In this document: one piece after another, positions 55,610-64,000 of the stretch
How positions within the stretch are numbered: position 1 is the stretch's first letter
Layout of the letters: each line of letters starts with the position of its first letter
DNA from: Stutzerimonas azotifigens
GTDB lineage: Bacteria; Pseudomonadota; Gammaproteobacteria; Pseudomonadales; Pseudomonadaceae
Length of the DNA stretch: 64,000 bases
Direction: 5' to 3'
Assembly: GCF_013522725.1 (NCBI RefSeq)
Contig: NZ_JAAMRF010000004.1
Coordinates: forward strand, 186,001-250,000
Made by a program: the position numbers and the translations under genes
The notes under the pieces: generated by a model
Told to the model about the DNA's origin: nothing
Database searches by the model: none
Seen by the model: only the letters and a program-made list of their open reading frames with translations

Positions 55610-57607
55610 TCAGTCTTCCAGCAGCTCCTCGGCTACCGCGAGGATGTTCTCCACGGTAAAGCCGAAGTGCTCGAACAGCTGACCGGCTGGGGCGGACTCA
55701 CCGTAGGTGGTCATGCCGATGACGCGGCCTTCGAGGCCCACGTACTTGTACCAGTAGTCGGCATGGGCCGCTTCGATGGCGACCCGTGCGCTGACCTCGA
55801 CCGGCAGCACCTGCTGCTTGTAGGCCGCATCCTGGGCGTCGAACACGCTGGTGCAGGGCATCGACACCACGCGCACTTTGCGGCCCTGCTCGGTGAGCTG
55901 GTCGTAGGCCTGCACGGCCAGGCCGACTTCCGAACCGGTGGCGATGAGGATCAGCTCGGGCTCGCCCGCGCAGCTCTTGAGGATGTAGCCGCCGCGAGCG
56001 ATGGCCGCTTCGGTTTCGTTGTCGCGGATGTGATACGGTAGGTTCTGGCGCGAGAAGATCAGCGCGCTCGGGCCGTCCTTCCGCTCGACCGCATGCTTCC
56101 AGGCCACCGCCGACTCGACGGTATCGGCCGGGCGCCAGGTGTCGAGGTTCGGCGTGCAGCGCAGACTGGCCAGCTGCTCGACCGGCTGGTGGGTCGGGCC
56201 GTCTTCGCCCAGACCGATGGAGTCGTGGGTGAAGATATACAGCACGCGCTGCTTCATCAGGGCCGACATGCGCACCGCGTTGCGCGCGTACTCCATGAAC
56301 ATCAGGAAGGTCGCGCCGTAAGGAATCAGGCCACCGTGCAGGGCGACGCCGTTCATGATCGCGCTCATGCCGAACTCGCGCACGCCGTAGTACATGTAAT
56401 TGCCCGAGGCATCCTCGGCGACTACTGGCTTGCAGCCCTTCCACAGGGTCAGGTTGGAACCGGCCAGGTCCGCCGAGCCGCCGAGCAGCTCGGGCAGCAG
56501 CGGGCCGAAGGCATTCAGGCAGTTCTGGCTGGCCTTGCGGCTGGCGATGGTTTCGCCCTTGGTCGCCACGTCACGAATGAAGGCCGACGCCTTCTCGGCG
56601 AAGTCCGCCGGCAGCTCGCCAGCCATGCGACGCTTGAACTCACTGGCGAGGTCGGGGAATTCGGCCTCGTAGGCGGTGAAACGCTGGTTCCACTCGTTCT
56701 CGGCATTGACGCCGGCTTCCTTGGCATCCCACTCGGCATAGATGTCGGCCGGGATCTCGAACGGGCCGTGGCTCCAGCCGAGCGCTTCGCGGGTCGCGGC
56801 GACTTCGGCATCGCCCAGCGCGGCGCCATGGGACTCTTCCTTGCCCTGCTTGTTTGGCGAGCCGAAGCCGATGATGGTCTTGCAGCAGATCAGGGTCGGC
56901 TGATCGCTCTTGCGAGCGGTCTCGATGGCCATCTTGATCTCGTCGGCGTCATGGCCGTCGACGTTGCGGATCACCTGCCAACCGTAGGACTCGAAGCGCT
57001 TGGGCGTGTCGTCGGTGAACCAGCCGTGCACTTCGCCGTCGATCGAGATGCCGTTGTCGTCGTAGAAGGCGATCAGCTTGGACAGGTTGAGGGTACCGGC
57101 CAGCGAGCAGACCTCGTGGGAGATGCCTTCCATCATGCAACCGTCACCCATGAACACATAGGTGAAGTGGTCGACGATGTTGTGGCCTGGGCGGTTGAAC
57201 TGCGCGGCCATGACCTTTTCGGCCAGCGCGAAGCCCACCGCGTTGGCGATGCCCTGCCCCAGCGGACCGGTGGTGGTCTCGACGCCCGGCGTGTAGCCGT
57301 ACTCCGGGTGACCCGGGGTCTTGCTGTGCAGCTGGCGGAAGTTCTTCAGGTCGTCGATCGACAGGTCGTAGCCGGTCAGGTGCAGCAGCGAGTAGATCAG
57401 CATCGAGCCATGGCCGTTGGACAGCGCGAAGCGGTCGCGGTCGGCCCAGGTCGGGTTGGTCGGGCTGTGTTTGAGGTAGTCGCGCCAGAGCACCTCGGCG
57501 ATGTCCGCCATGCCCATGGGGGCACCGGGGTGGCCGCTGTTGGCTTTCTGCACGGCATCCATGCTGAGGGCGCGGATGGCGTTGGCACGGTCACGACGGC
57601 TGGGCAT
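55610..57607 (-). CDS. tktA: Transketolase
   Basis: Transketolase moves two-carbon units in the non-oxidative pentose phosphate pathway using thiamine diphosphate. It has 665 residues, full length. The N-terminal [24 protein letters not shown], the thiamine motif [13 protein letters not shown]...[11 protein letters not shown], and [27 protein letters not shown] are signatures. ATG 57607, with AGGAGA, is preferred over 57691. It is divergent from the ArsR-methyltransferase gene and metK, and heads the tktA-epd-pgk-fda run. Confidence 0.97.
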   Translation of the reverse strand: MPSRRDRANAIRALSMDAVQKANSGHPGAPMGMADIAEVLWRDYLKHSPTNPTWADRDRFALSNGHGSMLIYSLLHLTGYDLSIDDLKNFRQLHSKTPGHPEYGYTPGVETTTGPLGQGIANAVGFALAEKVMAAQFNRPGHNIVDHFTYVFMGDGCMMEGISHEVCSLAGTLNLSKLIAFYDDNGISIDGEVHGWFTDDTPKRFESYGWQVIRNVDGHDADEIKMAIETARKSDQPTLICCKTIIGFGSPNKQGKEESHGAALGDAEVAATREALGWSHGPFEIPADIYAEWDAKEAGVNAENEWNQRFTAYEAEFPDLASEFKRRMAGELPADFAEKASAFIRDVATKGETIASRKASQNCLNAFGPLLPELLGGSADLAGSNLTLWKGCKPVVAEDASGNYMYYGVREFGMSAIMNGVALHGGLIPYGATFLMFMEYARNAVRMSALMKQRVLYIFTHDSIGLGEDGPTHQPVEQLASLRCTPNLDTWRPADTVESAVAWKHAVERKDGPSALIFSRQNLPYHIRDNETEAAIARGGYILKSCAGEPELILIATGSEVGLAVQAYDQLTEQGRKVRVVSMPCTSVFDAQDAAYKQQVLPVEVSARVAIEAAHADYWYKYVGLEGRVIGMTTYGESAPAGQLFEHFGFTVENILAVAEELLED

Positions 57608-57884
57608 CGCTGAATCTCCTGCGGGGGGTATGGCGAGAAAGACGCCCATTTTCCCCCACGGCGGGGGGTGGGGGCAATGCGCAGGGACCATATCGCCGCC
57701 ATCACCTGACCGCCCGCGTGGCTTGCGCCGCCTTGGTATGCTATCCAGACCGCTCCTGTGGCACTACGCCGCGGCCGGAACACCCTCCCAAAGCCAGCAG
57801 CGCATGGATGAATGTAGCGGCGGCCTACTTGCCCGCAGATCATGGTGACCCCGATCGGCCATGGAACTGACAGACCCGACACAT
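57608..57884. other. tktA upstream region
   Basis: This 277-base stretch between the divergent tktA gene and the palindrome at 57885 has no gene I can support. A tktA promoter is expected near 57650-57720, but I cannot single out boxes. No known S-adenosylmethionine riboswitch fold was recognised. Confidence 0.35.
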
Positions 57885-57908
57885 CAATATCAAAAGATTT
57901 TGATATTG
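57885..57908. promoter_or_regulatory. 24-base palindrome, probable ArsR-type operator
   Basis: Perfect 11-base arms CAATATCAAAA (57885-57895) and TTTTGATATTG (57898-57908) flank GA. It is strikingly AT-rich and sits 42 bases before the ArsR-methyltransferase start. Long palindromes of this style are typical ArsR-family operators, so autoregulation, and control of metK downstream, is likely. Confidence 0.8.
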
Positions 57909-57911
57909 CCG

Positions 57912-57940
57912 TTGCCCCACGAAAGGTCACCGACTAGACT
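57912..57940 (+). promoter_or_regulatory. Candidate promoter of the ArsR-methyltransferase gene
   Basis: TTGCCC (57912-57917), 17 bases, TAGACT (57935-57940). If used, transcription would begin at or within a few bases of the ATG at 57950, where no ribosome-binding site can be seen, so the mRNA could be leaderless. The boxes are weak matches. Confidence 0.35.
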
Positions 57941-57949
57941 GCGCGGCTT

Positions 57950-58948
57950 ATGAGCCTGCGCATCCCTCAGATCCGTTTCGACGCCAGCGACCAGCTCGCC
58001 GCCCTGTGCAAGGCCGGCGGCGACCCGCTGAGGCTGAACGTGTTGAGGGCGCTGGCGAGCGATTCGTTTGGCGTGCTGGAGCTGGCGCAGATCTTCGCCA
58101 TCGGCCAGTCGGGCATGAGCCATCACTTGAAGGTGCTGGCGCAGGCCGGTCTGGTAGCGACTCGCCGCGAAGGCAACGCGATTTTCTACCGTCGCGCCCT
58201 GCCCCACGGTGAGAGCCTCGGCGGCTCGCTGCATGCTGCCCTGCTCGAAGAGGTAGACGGCTTGCAGTTGCCCGACGAGGTACGCGCGCGGATCGCCTCG
58301 GTGCATGCGCAGCGCAGTGCGGCGAGCGAGGATTTCTTCGCCCGCATGGCCGGCAGCTTCCAGGCTCGACAAGACCTGATCGCCGGCCTGCCGCAGTATC
58401 GCGACAGCGTGCTGGCGCTGCTCGAGGCGCTGCAACTGCCGGCCGAGGCCTCGGCACTGGAGGTCGGCCCGGGCGACGGCAGCTTTCTGCCTGAGCTGGG
58501 GCGGCGCTTCGCGCGGGTGCTGGCGGTCGACAACAGCCCGGCGATGCTGGAGCTGGCGCGGCTTCGCTGTGAACAGGAAGGACTCGGCAACGTCGAACTG
58601 AAACTTGCCGATGCCTTGCACGATGACTGTCCGGCCGCCGACTGTGTGGTAGTCAACATGGTGTTGCACCACCTGGCGGCGCCGGGCGAGGCACTCAGAC
58701 AATTGGCGCGGCTGGTGAGCCCGGGCGGAAGCCTGCTGATCACCGAGCTGTGCAGCCACAACCAGGGGTGGGCCAGGGAGGCCTGCGGCGATCTCTGGCT
58801 CGGTTTCGAACAGGACGATCTGGCCCGTTGGGCCGATGCCGCGGGGCTCACGCCCGGCGAGAGCCTCTACATTGGCTTGAAAAACGGTTTTCAGATCCAG
58901 GCCCGGCAATTTGCCCGTCCCGCTGACGACCGACTCACCCACCGGTAA
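57950..58948 (+). CDS. ArsR-family regulator fused to a SAM-dependent methyltransferase
   Basis: This 332-residue two-domain protein has residues 1-95 as an ArsR/SmtB winged helix (ELAQIFAIGQSGMSHHLKVLAQAGLVATRREGN) without the usual metal-binding cysteines. Residues about 130-330 form a class I methyltransferase domain with motif I LEVGPGDGSFLPELG, then VLAVDNSPAMLELAR and VVVNMVLHHLAAPGEAL. It lies 14 bases before metK. The likely role is sensing S-adenosyl-methionine or -homocysteine through the methyltransferase domain to control metK and related genes, as for SahR-type regulators; this is inference. Confidence 0.88.
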   Translation: MSLRIPQIRFDASDQLAALCKAGGDPLRLNVLRALASDSFGVLELAQIFAIGQSGMSHHLKVLAQAGLVATRREGNAIFYRRALPHGESLGGSLHAALLEEVDGLQLPDEVRARIASVHAQRSAASEDFFARMAGSFQARQDLIAGLPQYRDSVLALLEALQLPAEASALEVGPGDGSFLPELGRRFARVLAVDNSPAMLELARLRCEQEGLGNVELKLADALHDDCPAADCVVVNMVLHHLAAPGEALRQLARLVSPGGSLLITELCSHNQGWAREACGDLWLGFEQDDLARWADAAGLTPGESLYIGLKNGFQIQARQFARPADDRLTHR

Positions 58949-58962
58949 CAGGAAACCGATAG

Positions 58963-60153
<1,191 letters not shown>

Positions 60154-60176
60154 CGCAGCTGCAAACACGCGTACCG

Positions 60177-60212
60177 AAAAGCCCCGCCGGCGCAAGCCGT
60201 GCGGGGCTTTTT
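60177..60212. terminator. Intrinsic terminator after metK
   Basis: AAAAGCCCCGC (60177-60187) pairs with GCGGGGCTTTT (60201-60211), with an inner CGGC/GCCG stem and a terminal T-run. The A-rich start also lets it serve the convergent DUF2780 gene on the minus strand. Confidence 0.92.
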
Positions 60213-60226
60213 CTTGATCAGCGGAA

Positions 60227-60796
60227 TCAGGCGCCGCCGACGCCCCAGATGCCGCCCAGGCTCTGCAACAGCGAGCCAGCCACGCCCTGGCTACCGAGGT
60301 ACTGCAGCAGGATCGGCGTGAACTGGCCAACCATGCCGGCATCCATACCCAGCGAGGAAAACGCCTGGTTGACGTCAGTCAGGCTCTGCACGCTGTCCAC
60401 CGCGGCGGCGGTCCGTGCATCCACGGTGGTATCCGATTTACCCAGCAGGCCGGTCATCGCACCCAGCTGGCCGAGCTGCTCCAGCCCGCTGTCGCCGGTG
60501 AGCTTGTCGAGGCCGGGCACGGCTTTGGCGAGCTGGGCGTAGTCGTTGCCGCTCAGCTGCTGCTTGGCCAATTGCAACAAGGCACCGCTGCCGCCCAGCG
60601 CTTGGGCGGGCGTGACGCCCAGTTCGTCGAGCTGACCGATCAGTCCGAGCGCCTGGGCCTGCGATGTGTTTTGCGTGGCGCCATTACCGGTGATGCCCGA
60701 CACCGCCCGAGCGGCCTCGCCGAGGTTGAAGGCGGTGGCGGAACCGGCCGCCAGGCTGAGAGCGGCCAGAACGGCGAGAGAAAGAACGCGTTTCAT
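60227..60796 (-). CDS. DUF2780 secreted protein
   Basis: This 189-residue protein has a signal peptide (MKRVLSLAVLAALSLAAGSATA). The mature region is Leu/Gly/Ala-rich and helical, with no cysteine. The pattern ALGLIGQLDELGVTPAQALGGSGALLQLAKQQLS, KAVPGLDKL and a C-terminal PILLQYLGSQG matches the DUF2780 family, secreted or envelope proteins of unknown role. GAGGC precedes the ATG. It converges on metK through a shared terminator. Confidence 0.8.
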   Translation of the reverse strand: MKRVLSLAVLAALSLAAGSATAFNLGEAARAVSGITGNGATQNTSQAQALGLIGQLDELGVTPAQALGGSGALLQLAKQQLSGNDYAQLAKAVPGLDKLTGDSGLEQLGQLGAMTGLLGKSDTTVDARTAAAVDSVQSLTDVNQAFSSLGMDAGMVGQFTPILLQYLGSQGVAGSLLQSLGGIWGVGGA

Positions 60797-60860
60797 GTTT
60801 GCCTCGAAAGAGAGAATGCGCCGCCATGCTACCTGCAGCGCGGAGAAGGACTGGGCCGGA

Positions 60861-61618
60861 TCAGTTCTTCAACCGATAGCCGGTCCTGAAGATCCACCAC
60901 ACCGCCAGCAGACAGGCGGCGAGAAAACCGAGGATCATCGCCAGGCTGATACCGACGCTGATGTCCGAGACGCCGTAAAAGCTCCAGCGGAAACCGCTGA
61001 TCAAGTACACCACCGGATTGAACAGGGTGATCTTCTGCCACAGCGGCGGCAGCATCTCGATCGAATAGAAGCTGCCGCCGAGGAACGCCAGGGGCGTGAC
61101 GATCAGCGCCGGGACGATCTGCAGCTTCTCCCAGCCGTCGGCCCAGATGCCGATGATGAAGCCGAACAGGCAGAAGGTCACCGCGGTGAGCGCCAGGAAC
61201 AGCGTCATCATCAGCGGATGCTGAACCTCGTAATCGACGAACAGCCGGGCGGTGAGCAGGATGATTACGCCGAGGATCAGCGACTTGGTCGCTGCAGCGC
61301 CAACGTAGCCGATGACGATCTCGATGTACGACACCGGCGCCGACAGCACCTCGTAGATGGTCCCGGAATAGCGCGGCATATAGATGCCGAACGAGGCATT
61401 GGAAATGCTCTCGGTGAGCAGCGCCATCATGATCAGCCCGGGAATGATGAAGGCCCCGTAGGGAATGCCGTGCATGGCCTCCATCCGCGCGCCGATGGCC
61501 GAGCCGAACACCACGAAGTACAGCGAGGTGGAGATGACTGGCGTGGCGATGCTCTGCAGCAAGGTCCGCCAGGTGCGCGCCAGCTCGAACAGGTAGATGG
61601 CGCGGATTGCGTAGAAAT

Positions 61619-61622
<4 letters not shown>
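60861..61622 (-). CDS. ABC-2 type transporter permease (YadH-like)
   Basis: This 253-residue membrane protein has about six helices and the ABC-2 motif region ([24 protein letters not shown], and [38 protein letters not shown], the latter typical of the YadH group). It forms an exporter with the ATPase gene it overlaps by four bases (ATGA). The substrate is unknown. Similar YadGH pairs occur widely in proteobacteria. Confidence 0.9.

Positions 61623-64000
<2,378 letters not shown>

Noticed and set aside
57608..57949. Riboswitch upstream of metK
   Set aside because: metK follows the ArsR-methyltransferase gene by only 14 bases, and no known S-adenosylmethionine or S-adenosylhomocysteine riboswitch fold could be recognised. 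The palindrome is DNA-operator-like.

Overview
The window is about 66% GC and looks like a chromosomal segment of Pseudomonas sensu lato. Gene content and order fit a pseudomonad, possibly of the Stutzerimonas type; species level is inference. It contains no rRNA, tRNA, insertion sequence, prophage or CRISPR array that I could see. It is cut inside a gene at both ends: dbpA on the left and ligB on the right.

Left flank (1-9.4 kb): ordinary genes. These are the helicase dbpA, a YccS-type membrane protein, a periplasmic solute-binding protein, a YhiN-type flavoprotein, two paralogous small lipoproteins, a hemerythrin protein, a DUF3509-like protein, a methyltransferase, a lone receiver protein and a HAD phosphatase.

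Centre (9.4-51.4 kb): a nearly uninterrupted 42-kb block for quaternary-amine catabolism. In pathway order it encodes: choline-O-sulfate hydrolysis (betC with a binding protein and a LysR regulator); choline import (cbcVWX plus an extra binding protein); choline to glycine betaine (betIBA); carnitine to glycine betaine (caiX, cdhC, cdhA, cdhB, regulator cdhR); glycine betaine to dimethylglycine (gbcA/gbcB); dimethylglycine to sarcosine (dgcA, dgcB and a dedicated ETF pair); sarcosine to glycine (soxBDAG); disposal of one-carbon units (glyA, purU, fdhA); and serine to pyruvate (sdaB). The AraC-type regulator GbdR is in the middle. The chain therefore turns choline sulfate, choline, carnitine or betaine into pyruvate, formate and ammonia. 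No BetT-type choline transporter gene is present in the window.

Right flank (51.4-64 kb): central metabolism. fda, two small lipoproteins, pgk, epd and tktA lie on the minus strand. Divergent from them are an ArsR-methyltransferase fusion and metK, with a striking palindrome in front of the fusion gene. After metK come a DUF2780 protein, an ABC exporter pair and the start of ligB.

Main points for a second look: a shared BetI-like box before both betI and gbdR; the ArsR-type palindrome and possible leaderless start before the metK partner gene; two palindromes around the choline-sulfate regulator; an M19 dipeptidase homologue whose metal ligands are largely lost; a DgcA with one of the four iron-sulfur cysteines replaced; a fourth, divergent binding protein in the cbc operon; and several families of short palindromic repeats between the catabolic genes.
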